In this document: one piece after another, positions 54,997 through 63,543 of the stretch
How the letters are laid out: each line of letters starts with the position of its first letter
Numbering within the stretch: position 1 is the stretch's first letter
Assembly (NCBI GenBank): GCA_000720805.1
Contig: JODI01000004.1
Location: forward strand, 1-64,000
DNA from: Streptomyces violaceoruber
GTDB taxonomy: Bacteria; Actinomycetota; Actinomycetes; Streptomycetales; Streptomycetaceae
Direction: 5' to 3'
Length of the DNA: 64,000 nt
Program-made: the position numbers and the translations under genes
Notes under the pieces: generated by a model
Told to the model about the DNA's origin: nothing
Seen by the model: the letters and a program-made list of their open reading frames with translations, nothing else
The model's database searches: none

Positions 54997-55962
54997 TCAC
55001 GCCTCCGGGATCTCGAACGTGCTGGTCCGCCGCATGCCGGCGGCGCGCCCCTTGCCCGCGATGACCAGGGCCATCTTGCGGCTGGCCTCGTCGATCATCT
55101 CGTCGCCGAGCATCGCCGAGCCCTTCTTGCCGCCCGCCTCGGACGTGTAGTAGTCGTACGCGTCCAGGATCAGCTCGGCGTGGTCGTAGTCCTCCTGGGA
55201 GGGCGAGAAGATCTCGTTGGACGCCTCGACCTGGCCCGGGTGCAGCACCCACTTGCCGTCGAAACCGAGGGCGGCGGCCCGCTGGGCGACCTCGCGGTAG
55301 CCGTCGATGTTGCGGATCTGCAGGTAGGGGCCGTCGATCGCCTGGAGGTTGTTGGCGCGGGCGGCCATCAGGATCTTCATCAGGATGTAGTGGTAGGCGT
55401 CCGCCGGGTAGCCGGGCGGCTGCTCGCCCACGACCAGCGACTTCATGTTGATCGACGCCATGAAGTCGGCCGGGCCGAAGATGATCGTCTCGACGCGCTG
55501 CGACGCCTGCGCGATCTCGTTGACGTTGTTGAGGCCCTGCGCGTTCTCGATCTGTGCCTCGATGCCGATCTTGCCGACCTCGAAGCCCATCGTCTTCTCG
55601 ATCTGCGTCAGCAGCAGGTCCAGCGCGACGATCTGCTGGGCGTCCTGGACCTTGGGCAGCATGATGCAGTCGAGGTTGGGGCCGGCGCCCTCGACGACCG
55701 TGACGACATCCCGGTACGTCCACTCGGTCGTCCAGTCGTTGACGCGCACGACCCTGGTCTTGCCCGTCCAGTCACCCTCGTTGAGGAACTTGACGATGGT
55801 GTGCCGCGCCTCGGGCTTGGCCAGCGGCGCGCACGCGTCCTCCAGGTCCAGGAAGACCTGGTCGGCCGGGAGGCCCTGCGCCTTCTCCAGGAAGCGCGGG
55901 TTGCTTCCCGGGACCGCGAGGCAGGAGCGCCGCGGACGCAGACGGTTGACGGGCGTTGTCAT
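54997..55962 (-). CDS. mcl: CitE-like lyase, probable beta-methylmalyl-CoA/malyl-CoA lyase
   Basis: The 321-residue TIM-barrel protein belongs to the HpcH/HpaI-CitE family: RSCLAVPGSNPRFLEKAQGL, DQVFLDLEDACAPLAKPEAR, IMLPKVQDAQQIVALDLLL with IGIEAQIENAQGLNNVNEIA, and FGPADFMASI. In this operon it should split beta-methylmalyl-CoA into glyoxylate and propionyl-CoA. Its ATG overlaps the stop of the mutase gene by ATGA (55959-55962). The gene set around it strongly supports this role over citrate lyase. Confidence 0.9.
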   Translation of the reverse strand: MTTPVNRLRPRRSCLAVPGSNPRFLEKAQGLPADQVFLDLEDACAPLAKPEARHTIVKFLNEGDWTGKTRVVRVNDWTTEWTYRDVVTVVEGAGPNLDCIMLPKVQDAQQIVALDLLLTQIEKTMGFEVGKIGIEAQIENAQGLNNVNEIAQASQRVETIIFGPADFMASINMKSLVVGEQPPGYPADAYHYILMKILMAARANNLQAIDGPYLQIRNIDGYREVAQRAAALGFDGKWVLHPGQVEASNEIFSPSQEDYDHAELILDAYDYYTSEAGGKKGSAMLGDEMIDEASRKMALVIAGKGRAAGMRRTSTFEIPEA

Positions 55963-57986
55963 GCGGGGACCTCCAGGGGGTCGAGCTTGTTCGCTTTCCG
56001 GATCTCGTCGACGATGCGGCCGATGATTCCGGTGATGTCGAAGTCCTTCGGGGTGAAGACCGCGGCGACTCCGGCTGCCCGGAGCTTTTCGGCGTCCCCG
56101 TTCGGGATGATGCCACCTGCGATCACCGGTATATCTGTGGCACCGGCCACATGGAGCCGTTCCAACACGTCCGGCACCAGCTGGGCGTGCGACCCGGACA
56201 GGATCGACAGGCCCACCGCGTGCACGTCCTCGGCGAGGGCCGCGTCCACGATCTGCTCCGGGGTGAGCCGGATGCCCTGGTAGACCACCTCGAAGCCGGC
56301 GTCGCGGGCCCGCACGGCGATCTGCTCGGCGCCGTTGGAGTGGCCGTCCAGGCCGGGCTTGCCGACCAGGAAGCGGAGCTTGCCGACGCCGAGGTCCTTG
56401 GCGGTCAGGTCGACCTTGCGGCGGACCTCGGACATGGCCGAGCCCTCCTCGGCAGCGATGGCGACCGGCGCGGACGACACGCCCGTCGGCGCCCGGAACT
56501 CGCCGAACACCTCGCGCAGCGCCCCCGCCCACTCGCCGGTGGTGACGCCGGCGCGGGCGCACTCCAGGGTGGCCTCCATGAGGTTGTCGGTGCCCTTGGC
56601 GGCCTCCTTGAGCCTCTCCAGCGCCTTGCAGGGACGCGGGTGGTTGAAGGGCGGCTGGTAGCGGGTGTCGCGCCAGTGCTGGAGCGAGGTGATGACGCGG
56701 GCCTCGACGGCTGGGTCGACTGTCTGGATGGCCGTGTCGAGATCGGCGGTGAGTGGATTGGGCTCGGTCGTCTCGAAGATGTTGACGCCCACGATCTTCT
56801 CCTGACCGGACTCGATACGAGCCCGGCGCTCGGCGTGCGAGGCGACGAGCTGCGACTTGAGATAGCCCGACTCGACGGCGGCCATCGCGCCGCCCATCTC
56901 CTGGATGCGCTCGATCTCCTTGAGCGACTCCTCGACCAGCTCGCCCACCTTGGTCTCGACGACCGTCGAGCCCTCGAAGATGTCGCCGTACTCCAGCAGG
57001 TCGCTCTCGTACGCCAGCACCTGCTGCATACGCAGCGACCACTGCTGGTCCCAGGGGCGGGGCAGGCCGAGGGCCTCGTTCCAGGCGGGCAGCTGCACGG
57101 CACGCGCGCGTGCGTCCTTGGAGAGGGTCACGGCCAGCATCTCCAGCACGATCCGCTGGACGTTGTTCTCCGGCTGGGCCTCGGTCAGGCCGAGGGAGTT
57201 GACCTGGACGCCGTAGCGGAAACGACGGTGCTTGGGGTCCTCGATGCCGTACCGCTCGCGGGTGACCTTGTCCCAGATGCGGCCGAAGGCGCGCATCTTG
57301 CACATCTCCTCGACGAAGCGGACGCCCGCGTTCACGAAGAAGGAGATACGGCCGACGACGTCGCCCATGCGCTCCTGCGGCACCTGGCCGCTGTCGCGCA
57401 CCGCGTCCAGCACCGCGATCGCCGTCGACATCGCGTACGCGATCTCCTGGACCGGCGTGGCGCCCGCCTCCTGCAGGTGGTAGCTGCAGATGTTGATCGG
57501 GTTCCACTTCGGCAGGTGGGAGACCGTGTACGCGATCATGTCGGTCGTCAGCCGGAGCGAGGGCACCGGCGGGAACACATGGGTGCCCCGGGACAGGTAC
57601 TCCTTGACGATGTCGTTCTGGGTCGTGCCCTGGAGCTTGGTGATGTCCGCGCCCTGCTCCTCGGCGACGACCTGGTAGAGCGCCAGCAGCCACATGGCGG
57701 TGGCGTTGATCGTCATCGAGGTGTTCGTCTGCTCCAGGGGTATGTCCTGGAACAGCCGGCGCATGTCACCGAGGTGCGCGACCGGCACGCCGACCCGGCC
57801 CACCTCGCCGCGGGCGAGGACGTGGTCGGAGTCGTAGCCGGTCTGCGTCGGCAGGTCGAACGCGACCGACAGCCCGGTCTGGCCCTTGGCGATGTTGCGC
57901 CGGTACAACTCGTTGGACGCCTCCGCCGTGGAGTGACCGGCATACGTGCGCATGAGCCACGGCCGGTCCTTCTGACGCTCAGTCAT
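55959..57986 (-). CDS. ecm: Coenzyme B12-dependent ethylmalonyl-CoA mutase (MeaA type)
   Basis: The 675-residue product has a methylmalonyl-CoA mutase-type catalytic barrel (LMRTYAGHSTAEASNELYRR, VAFDLPTQTGYDSDH, ICSYHLQEAGATPVQEIAYA). A C-terminal cobalamin-binding domain holds the DxHxxG motif in KPGLDGHSNGAEQ. MeaA proteins rearrange (2R)-ethylmalonyl-CoA to (2S)-methylsuccinyl-CoA. The single-polypeptide layout and the neighbouring ccr gene separate it from the two-subunit methylmalonyl-CoA mutase. ATG 57986 lies 18 bases after the ccr stop. Confidence 0.94.
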   Translation of the reverse strand: MTERQKDRPWLMRTYAGHSTAEASNELYRRNIAKGQTGLSVAFDLPTQTGYDSDHVLARGEVGRVGVPVAHLGDMRRLFQDIPLEQTNTSMTINATAMWLLALYQVVAEEQGADITKLQGTTQNDIVKEYLSRGTHVFPPVPSLRLTTDMIAYTVSHLPKWNPINICSYHLQEAGATPVQEIAYAMSTAIAVLDAVRDSGQVPQERMGDVVGRISFFVNAGVRFVEEMCKMRAFGRIWDKVTRERYGIEDPKHRRFRYGVQVNSLGLTEAQPENNVQRIVLEMLAVTLSKDARARAVQLPAWNEALGLPRPWDQQWSLRMQQVLAYESDLLEYGDIFEGSTVVETKVGELVEESLKEIERIQEMGGAMAAVESGYLKSQLVASHAERRARIESGQEKIVGVNIFETTEPNPLTADLDTAIQTVDPAVEARVITSLQHWRDTRYQPPFNHPRPCKALERLKEAAKGTDNLMEATLECARAGVTTGEWAGALREVFGEFRAPTGVSSAPVAIAAEEGSAMSEVRRKVDLTAKDLGVGKLRFLVGKPGLDGHSNGAEQIAVRARDAGFEVVYQGIRLTPEQIVDAALAEDVHAVGLSILSGSHAQLVPDVLERLHVAGATDIPVIAGGIIPNGDAEKLRAAGVAAVFTPKDFDITGIIGRIVDEIRKANKLDPLEVPA

Positions 57987-58004
57987 CTGTGGCCTCCGCG
58001 GTCT

Positions 58005-59348
58005 TCAGATGTTCCGGAAGCGGTTGATGGCGTCGACGTGCTTGGCGCGCTTCTCCGCGTCGCGCACGCCGAGGCCCTCCTCGGGCGCCAGGCACAGCAC
58101 GCCGACCTTGCCCTGATGGAGGTTGCGGTGCACGTCGTAGGCGGCCTGGCCGGTCTCCTCCAGGGAGTACACCTTGGAGAGCGTCGGGTGGATCTTGCCC
58201 TTCGCGATGAGCCGGTTGGCCTCCCAGGCCTCGCGGTAGTTGGCGAAGTGCGAGCCGATGATCCGCTTCAGGGACATCCACAGGTAGCGGTTGTCGTACT
58301 CGTGGTTGTAGCCGGACGTCGAGGCGCAGGTGACGATCGTGCCGCCCTTGCGGGTGACGTACACGGAGGCGCCGAAGGTCTCGCGGCCGGGGTGCTCGAA
58401 GACGATGTCCACGTCCTCGCCGCCGGTGAGTTCACGGATGCGCTTGCCGAAGCGCTTCCACTCCTTGGGGTCCTGGGTGTGCTCGTCCTTCCAGAACTTG
58501 TAGTCCTCGGCCGTGCGGTCGATGATCGCCTCGGCGCCCATGGCCCGGCAGATCTCCGCCTTCTGCTCGCTGCTGACGACACAGATGGGGTTGGCGCCCC
58601 CGGCCAGCGCGAACTGCGTGGCGTACGAGCCGAGACCGCCGCTCGCGCCCCAGATGAGGACGTTGTCGCCCTGCTTCATGCCGGCGCCGTTGCGGGACAC
58701 CAGCTGCCGGTACGCGGTGGAGTTCACCAGGCCCGGAGCGGCGGCCTCCTCCCACGAGAGGTGGTCGGGCTTCGGCATCAGCTGGTTCGACTTGACAAGT
58801 GCGATCTCTGCCAGGCCGCCGAAGTTGGTCTCGAAGCCCCAGATGCGCTGTTCGGGGTCGAGCATCGTGTCGTTGTGGCCGTCCGACGACTCCAGCTCCA
58901 CGGACAGGCAGTGCGCGACGACCTGGTCGCCGGGCTTCCAGGCGTTGACGCCGGGGCCGGTGCGCAGGACCACGCCCGCGAGGTCGGAGCCGATGATGTG
59001 GTACGGCAGGTCGTGGCGCTTGGTGAGCTCCGAGAGCTTGCCGTAGCGCTCGAGGAAACCGAACGTCGACAGCGGCTCGAAGATCGAGGTCCACACCGAG
59101 TTGTAGTTGACCGAGGAGGCCATGACGGCCACCAGGGCCTCGCCCGGGCCGAGCTCCGGCACCGGCACGTCGTCGAGGTGGATCGACTTGCGGGGGTCCT
59201 TCTCGCGGGTCTGCATGCCCGCGAACATCTCCGTCTCGTCCTTGTGCACGGTGATCGCACGGTACGACTCGGGGAGCGGGAGAGCGGCGAAGTCGGCGGA
59301 CGTGGAGTCCGGCGACTGGATCGCGTCCAGGATGTCCTTAACGGTCAC
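58005..59348 (-). CDS. ccr: Crotonyl-CoA carboxylase/reductase
   Basis: The 447-residue product is a medium-chain reductase with the NADPH fold VLIWGASGGLGSYATQFALA and the conserved GFETNFGGLAEIALVKSNQL, NSTAYRQLVS and FEHPGRETFGASVYV regions typical of Ccr. It reductively carboxylates crotonyl-CoA to ethylmalonyl-CoA with NADPH and CO2, the committed step of the pathway. GTG 59348 follows GGAGG; a long in-frame extension to 59606 is Arg/Pro-rich leader sequence. It is the first gene of the five-gene operon. The 447-base gap upstream to tetR holds the promoter and terminators and no gene. Confidence 0.95.
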   Translation of the reverse strand: MTVKDILDAIQSPDSTSADFAALPLPESYRAITVHKDETEMFAGMQTREKDPRKSIHLDDVPVPELGPGEALVAVMASSVNYNSVWTSIFEPLSTFGFLERYGKLSELTKRHDLPYHIIGSDLAGVVLRTGPGVNAWKPGDQVVAHCLSVELESSDGHNDTMLDPEQRIWGFETNFGGLAEIALVKSNQLMPKPDHLSWEEAAAPGLVNSTAYRQLVSRNGAGMKQGDNVLIWGASGGLGSYATQFALAGGANPICVVSSEQKAEICRAMGAEAIIDRTAEDYKFWKDEHTQDPKEWKRFGKRIRELTGGEDVDIVFEHPGRETFGASVYVTRKGGTIVTCASTSGYNHEYDNRYLWMSLKRIIGSHFANYREAWEANRLIAKGKIHPTLSKVYSLEETGQAAYDVHRNLHQGKVGVLCLAPEEGLGVRDAEKRAKHVDAINRFRNI

Positions 59349-59741
59349 GGTGTTGCCTCCGGCGATGCGCACCCTGAGGGAGGGGTGCTGAGGGTTACGT
59401 CGGTTGCTGCTGAGGTTGGGGAAGTGCCGTCGGTTCGGCGGATGGTGCTGTTCGGCAGCGCTTTGTGGCGCGGGAGGTTGCCTGTGACGCAGGCGCCCGG
59501 GCGCGCAGGCCCTGAGGGACTTGCGGGGACAGCCGGCGTACGAAAGGTCTCTGCACGCCGGCCGCCCGGACCTCTTCAACGTATGACACCGCGTGCCACC
59601 CCGCAAGGCACGGAGTGCCAGAAATTGCTCTCAGGTGAAATCTTTACGTAACAAATGAGCGATGATCGATCGAACGGGTCCCGAAAGGCGCCTGAAAGGT
59701 CCGCGAATGGCCCCGAAAAAGGGGCTCTGACATGCCGAAAC

Positions 59742-59762
59742 GGCCACCCCCGGGGGGTGGCC
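59742..59762. terminator. Terminator hairpin downstream of the TetR gene
   Basis: GGCCACCCC (59742-59750) pairs with GGGGTGGCC (59754-59762). A second hairpin, GCCCC-GAAAAA-GGGGC, lies at 59710-59725. Both are between the TetR gene end and the ccr promoter region, on a stretch without genes. Confidence 0.7.
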
Positions 59763-59795
59763 GTCGTCACATTCGTTCACATGGATGAGGAGGTC

Positions 59796-60605
59796 TCAGC
59801 GGTTTTTGAGTGCCTCTTCGATGGTGCGCATGACCTGGTCGAGCGGGGCGTCCGTGCGGGCGACCGTCACCAGTACCTCGCCGTGCGAGGAGACCGTCGC
59901 CGCGGTCGGCTGGGGGGTCGCGGTGCGTCCGGCCCCGATGCCCGACCCGATGGTTCGGCGCACGATCGCGAAGGCGTGGTCCAGCTGCGCCTCGACGTCG
60001 CCCTGGCCGCCGGCCCGCAGCCAGCGCCGCAGGACGTGGTTGTGCGCGGTGACCACGGCGGACGCGGCGACCTCCGCCATCAGCGGGTCGTCGTTGGCGT
60101 CGTCGTCGTGCGCGTGCTCGTCGAAGTGGCCGAGCAGATAGCGGGTGAAGAGACGCTCGTAGCGGGCCACCGAGGCGATCTCCGCCTCGCGCAGGGTGGG
60201 CACCTCACGCGTGAGCTTGTAGCGGGCGACCGAGATCTCCGGACGGGCCGCGTACATCCGCATGACCTCCTTGATGCCGCGGCACACCGTGTCGAGCGGG
60301 TGCTCGTGCGCGGGGGCGGCGTTCAGGACGGCCTCGGCCCGGATCAGCGTGTCGTCGTGGTCCGGGAAGATCGCCTCTTCCTTGGAGCGGAAGTGGCGGA
60401 AGAAGGTGCGGCGGGCCACCCCGGCCGCGGCGGCGATCTCGTCGACCGTGGTCGCCTCGTACCCCTTGGTCGCGAACAGCTCCATCGCTGCGGCCGCCAG
60501 CTCGCGGCGCATCTTGAGCCGCTGGGCGGCGGCGCGACTGCCCGCGGCGCTTTCCGGCGCGTCGGGCGTGGCTGGTGTACGTGCGGACTTGGCGGGCTGG
60601 GACAT
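59796..60605 (-). CDS. TetR-family regulator of the ethylmalonyl-CoA locus
   Basis: The 269-residue product has a TetR helix-turn-helix (about 32-80: RRELAAAAMELFATKGYEAT, then IAAAAGVARRTFFRHFRSKE) and an all-helical ligand domain. The C-terminal part ends VTVARTDAPLDQVMRTIEEA. Its position between ccr and the 3-hydroxyacyl-CoA dehydrogenase gene, all on one strand, makes control of this pathway likely, with an acyl-CoA as the probable effector (inference). ATG 60605; just upstream, TACTGCAT and ATGCGTA around a GTGCGC centre could be its own operator. Confidence 0.88.
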   Translation of the reverse strand: MSQPAKSARTPATPDAPESAAGSRAAAQRLKMRRELAAAAMELFATKGYEATTVDEIAAAAGVARRTFFRHFRSKEEAIFPDHDDTLIRAEAVLNAAPAHEHPLDTVCRGIKEVMRMYAARPEISVARYKLTREVPTLREAEIASVARYERLFTRYLLGHFDEHAHDDDANDDPLMAEVAASAVVTAHNHVLRRWLRAGGQGDVEAQLDHAFAIVRRTIGSGIGAGRTATPQPTAATVSSHGEVLVTVARTDAPLDQVMRTIEEALKNR

Positions 60606-60765
60606 GATCTGAACGTACTGCATGTGCGCAGCGTGATGCGTATGTCCAGGGCTTCCCCCGCCCGAGGCGGGCGGGGGAGAACCGGGCCCGGAGGGCGGGG
60701 GAGGGGTGCCGGGGTCGAGCAGTCCGCCCCAGTCCGCCTCCGTCGTGAACCGGTCGCCCGGCCGC

Positions 60766-62571
60766 TCAGCGGCGGGCATATTCGCGGAAGCCGCGGCCCG
60801 TCTTGCGGCCGAGGCAGCCCGCGGCCACCAGGTGCTCCAGGAGCGGGGCCGGGGCCAGGCCCGGGTCGCGGAACTCGCGGTGCAGAACCTTCTCGATGGC
60901 CAGGGAGACATCGAGCCCGACGACGTCCAGGAGCTCGAAGGGGCCCATCGGGTAGCCGCCGCCCAGCCTCATCGCGGCGTCGATGTCGTCGAGGGACGCA
61001 TAGTGTTCCTGCACCATCTTGATGGCGTTGTTGAGGTACGGGAACAGCAGGGCGTTCACGATGAAGCCCGCCCGGTCCCCGCAGTCGACCGCATGCTTCT
61101 TGATCTTGACGCAGACCTCGCGCACCGTCGCGTGCACGTCGTCGGCCGTCAGCACCGTACGGACGACCTCGACCAGCTTCATCGCCGGTGCGGGGTTGAA
61201 GAAGTGCATCCCGATCACGTCCTGGGGGCGCGAGGTGGCCCGGGCGCACGCGACGACCGGCAGCGAGGAGGTCGTGGTGGCGAGCACCGCGCCCGGCCTG
61301 CAGACCTTGTCCAGCGTCGCGAACAGCTGCTGCTTGATCTCCAGGTCCTCGGCGACCGCCTCCACGGCCAGGTCGACGTCGGCGAACGCCTCGTAGGAGC
61401 CCGACGCGGTGATCCGGTCCAGGGTCTGCGCGGCGGCCTCGGCGGTCAGCCGGCCCTTGTCGACAGAACGCGAAAGCGACTTGCCGATACGGGCCTTCGC
61501 GGCCTGGGCCTTCTCCTCGGTGCGGGCGGCGAGGACGACCTCGTACCCGGCCTTGGCGAACACCTCGGCGATCCCGGACGCCATGGTGCCGGAGCCCGCG
61601 ACACCGACGGTCCGGACCGGACGGCCGGGAACGTCGAGGCCGCCCGACCGGGGCGTCAGGGTGTCCGGCACGACCGTCGCGCTGCCGGGAGCCTCGTAGG
61701 TGTAGAAGCCGCGGCCCGACTTGCGGCCCGTCAGGCCCGCCTCGCTGAGCTGCTTGAGGATCGGGGCGGGGGCGTGCAGCCGGTCGCGGGACTCGGCGTA
61801 CATGGCCTCCAGGACCGTACGCGCGGTGTCGACGCCGATCAGGTCGAGCAGGGCCAGCGGCCCCATCGGCAGCCCGCAGCCGAGCCGCATCGCGGCGTCG
61901 ATGTCCTCGCGGGAGGCGTACTTCGCCTCGTACATCGCGGCGGCCTGGTTGAGGTAGCCGAACAGCAGCCCGTCGGCGACGAATCCGGGCCGGTCGCCGA
62001 CCGCGACGGGTTCCTTGCCGAGTTCCACGGCAAGGTCGGTGACCGCGGCGACGGCCTGCGGCGCGGTCAGCACCGACGAGACGACCTCGACCAGCTTCAT
62101 CGCCGGCGCCGGGTTGAAGAAGTGCAGGCCCAGCACGCGCTCGGGTCGGGCCGAGTCGGCGGCCAGGCGGGTGACCGAGAGGGCGTTGGTGCCGGTCGCG
62201 AGGATCGTTGCGGGGCCCACGATCCCGTCCAGTTCGCGGAAGATCTGGTGCTTGATCTCGTACGACTCGGGAGCCACCTCGATGACCAGGTCGGCGTCGG
62301 CCGCGGCCCGCAGATCGGTGGAGGTGCGGATCCGGGCCAGGGCGTCGGCGCGCTGCTGCTCGGTGAGCCGGCCGCGCTCCACCGCGCGGGCGGTCGCGGT
62401 CTCCAGTGCGGCGACGGCCTTGGCGGTCGCCGCCTCGTTGATGTCGATGCCGACGACCTCGCGGCCGGCCGTGGCCAGGACCTCGGCGATGCCGGTGCCC
62501 ATGGTGCCGAGGCCGACGACGGCGACGGTCTGGAGGGGGGACGCAGGGGTGTCGGACAGGGGAGTGGCCAT
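60766..62571 (-). CDS. Tandem-duplicated 3-hydroxyacyl-CoA dehydrogenase
   Basis: The 601-residue product consists of two complete 3-hydroxyacyl-CoA dehydrogenase units in one chain. Each has a Rossmann loop (VVGLGTMGTGIAEVLA near residue 17; VAGSGTMASGIAEVFA near 315), the LGLHFFNPAPAMKLVEVV or IGMHFFNPAPAMKLVEVV segment and a C-terminal helical domain ending in GRKSGRGFYTYE or GRKTGRGFREYARR. It interconverts acetoacetyl-CoA and 3-hydroxybutyryl-CoA, so it supplies the crotonyl-CoA branch for ccr. ATG 62571. Such double-length enzymes occur in streptomycetes. Confidence 0.92.
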   Translation of the reverse strand: MATPLSDTPASPLQTVAVVGLGTMGTGIAEVLATAGREVVGIDINEAATAKAVAALETATARAVERGRLTEQQRADALARIRTSTDLRAAADADLVIEVAPESYEIKHQIFRELDGIVGPATILATGTNALSVTRLAADSARPERVLGLHFFNPAPAMKLVEVVSSVLTAPQAVAAVTDLAVELGKEPVAVGDRPGFVADGLLFGYLNQAAAMYEAKYASREDIDAAMRLGCGLPMGPLALLDLIGVDTARTVLEAMYAESRDRLHAPAPILKQLSEAGLTGRKSGRGFYTYEAPGSATVVPDTLTPRSGGLDVPGRPVRTVGVAGSGTMASGIAEVFAKAGYEVVLAARTEEKAQAAKARIGKSLSRSVDKGRLTAEAAAQTLDRITASGSYEAFADVDLAVEAVAEDLEIKQQLFATLDKVCRPGAVLATTTSSLPVVACARATSRPQDVIGMHFFNPAPAMKLVEVVRTVLTADDVHATVREVCVKIKKHAVDCGDRAGFIVNALLFPYLNNAIKMVQEHYASLDDIDAAMRLGGGYPMGPFELLDVVGLDVSLAIEKVLHREFRDPGLAPAPLLEHLVAAGCLGRKTGRGFREYARR

Positions 62572-62963
62572 CGCGGGACTCCAGGAATGAGGGTGACGAC
62601 TGGGAGCGCGCCCGGTGCGCCGACGGAACCGGACTGGCCGGACCGCGCGCACCGGATGCGGAATGGAGTGCGGGTGTTGCCGGGCTGACTGGCGCACACG
62701 CCCGGGTGTCGTGCCGGCGGGCGTGCACACGCCCGGAACCGGCGGAACCGACCGGCCCTGTCCCGGGGCCGAGTCGTCATTCGGGTACGCGATGTACCGA
62801 ACCGACTGCTCTCTCGCGGTGGCTGCGTCACCAGGCCACCACAAGCAGATCCGCGAGTGGGTGACTCGCTCGTATGAGCTTAACTCGCCAGTAACGAGCG
62901 CGCCAGCCCCCGAGTTTGTGATGTAGGTCCCGGCGATGCGGCGACCCGCCTAATCTCGGGTCC
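62572..62963. other. 390-base divergent intergenic region
   Basis: It lies between the divergent dehydrogenase and HEAT-repeat genes. I see no gene. The part 62860-62930 (TAACTCGCCAGTAACGAG) contains GTTACTGG-type Streptomyces-like promoter matter and is less GC-rich. The repeated GCGTGTGC/GTGCACACGCCC segments (62698-62735) form imperfect hairpins near the dehydrogenase leader. Confidence 0.4.
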
Positions 62964-63539
62964 ATGGACGAAGAGTTGCGATCACTCACGGAACGCTTAC
63001 GGCAGGAGGCAGGGGCGTCGGCCGTGTTCGACCGTCTCGTGGCGACCGAGGATCTCGACGAACTGGCAGATGTGCTCACCGAGCCCGGACAGCCGCTGTG
63101 GGCCAGGGAACTGGCCGCGTTCCGGCTGGGGTCGGCGGGCGACCGGCGGGCCTTCGAATCCCTCGTCCTGCTCCTCAACCACCGTGACCCGCCGCGCTGC
63201 GCCTCCGCCGCCCATGCCCTGGCCCGCCTCGGCGATCCCCGCACCGCCCGCGCGGCCGCCGCTCTCGCCACCAACGAACTGCGCGTGGCCTACGCCCTGC
63301 ACCCGGTCCGGCTCCTGGTGGAGCTGCGCGCCCCCGAGGCCGTACCGGCGCTGATCACCACCCTGCGACGCCGGCTGCGCCCGCACGATCCGTACCGGCG
63401 GGTGGCGCTCGCCTGCGTGGAGGGTCTCGGCGCGCTCGGCGACAGCCGGGCCGGACCGGTCCTCAACGAGGCGCTCGCCCACCCGACGCTCGCCGAGGCG
63501 GCGGTGCACGCGCTGGCGCGGATCCCCCGCCAGCGGTGA
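62964..63539 (+). CDS. HEAT-repeat protein
   Basis: The 191-residue product is all helical with four or five HEAT-like repeats, for example LWARELAAFRLGSAGDRRAF, CASAAHALARLGDPRTARAA and LACVEGLGALGDSRAGPVLN. No catalytic motif is present. In annotated streptomycete genomes such proteins are sometimes misnamed adenylosuccinate lyase; HEAT repeats normally bind proteins. ATG 62964 starts MDEELRSLTERLRQEAG. It ends 4 bases before the convergent acetyltransferase gene. Confidence 0.85.
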   Translation: MDEELRSLTERLRQEAGASAVFDRLVATEDLDELADVLTEPGQPLWARELAAFRLGSAGDRRAFESLVLLLNHRDPPRCASAAHALARLGDPRTARAAAALATNELRVAYALHPVRLLVELRAPEAVPALITTLRRRLRPHDPYRRVALACVEGLGALGDSRAGPVLNEALAHPTLAEAAVHALARIPRQR

Positions 63540-63543
63540 ATCC

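Noticed and set aside
62615..62926. Plus-strand frame of 103 codons upstream of the HEAT-repeat gene
   Set aside because: It overlaps the dehydrogenase leader, has no ribosome site and no protein-like pattern.
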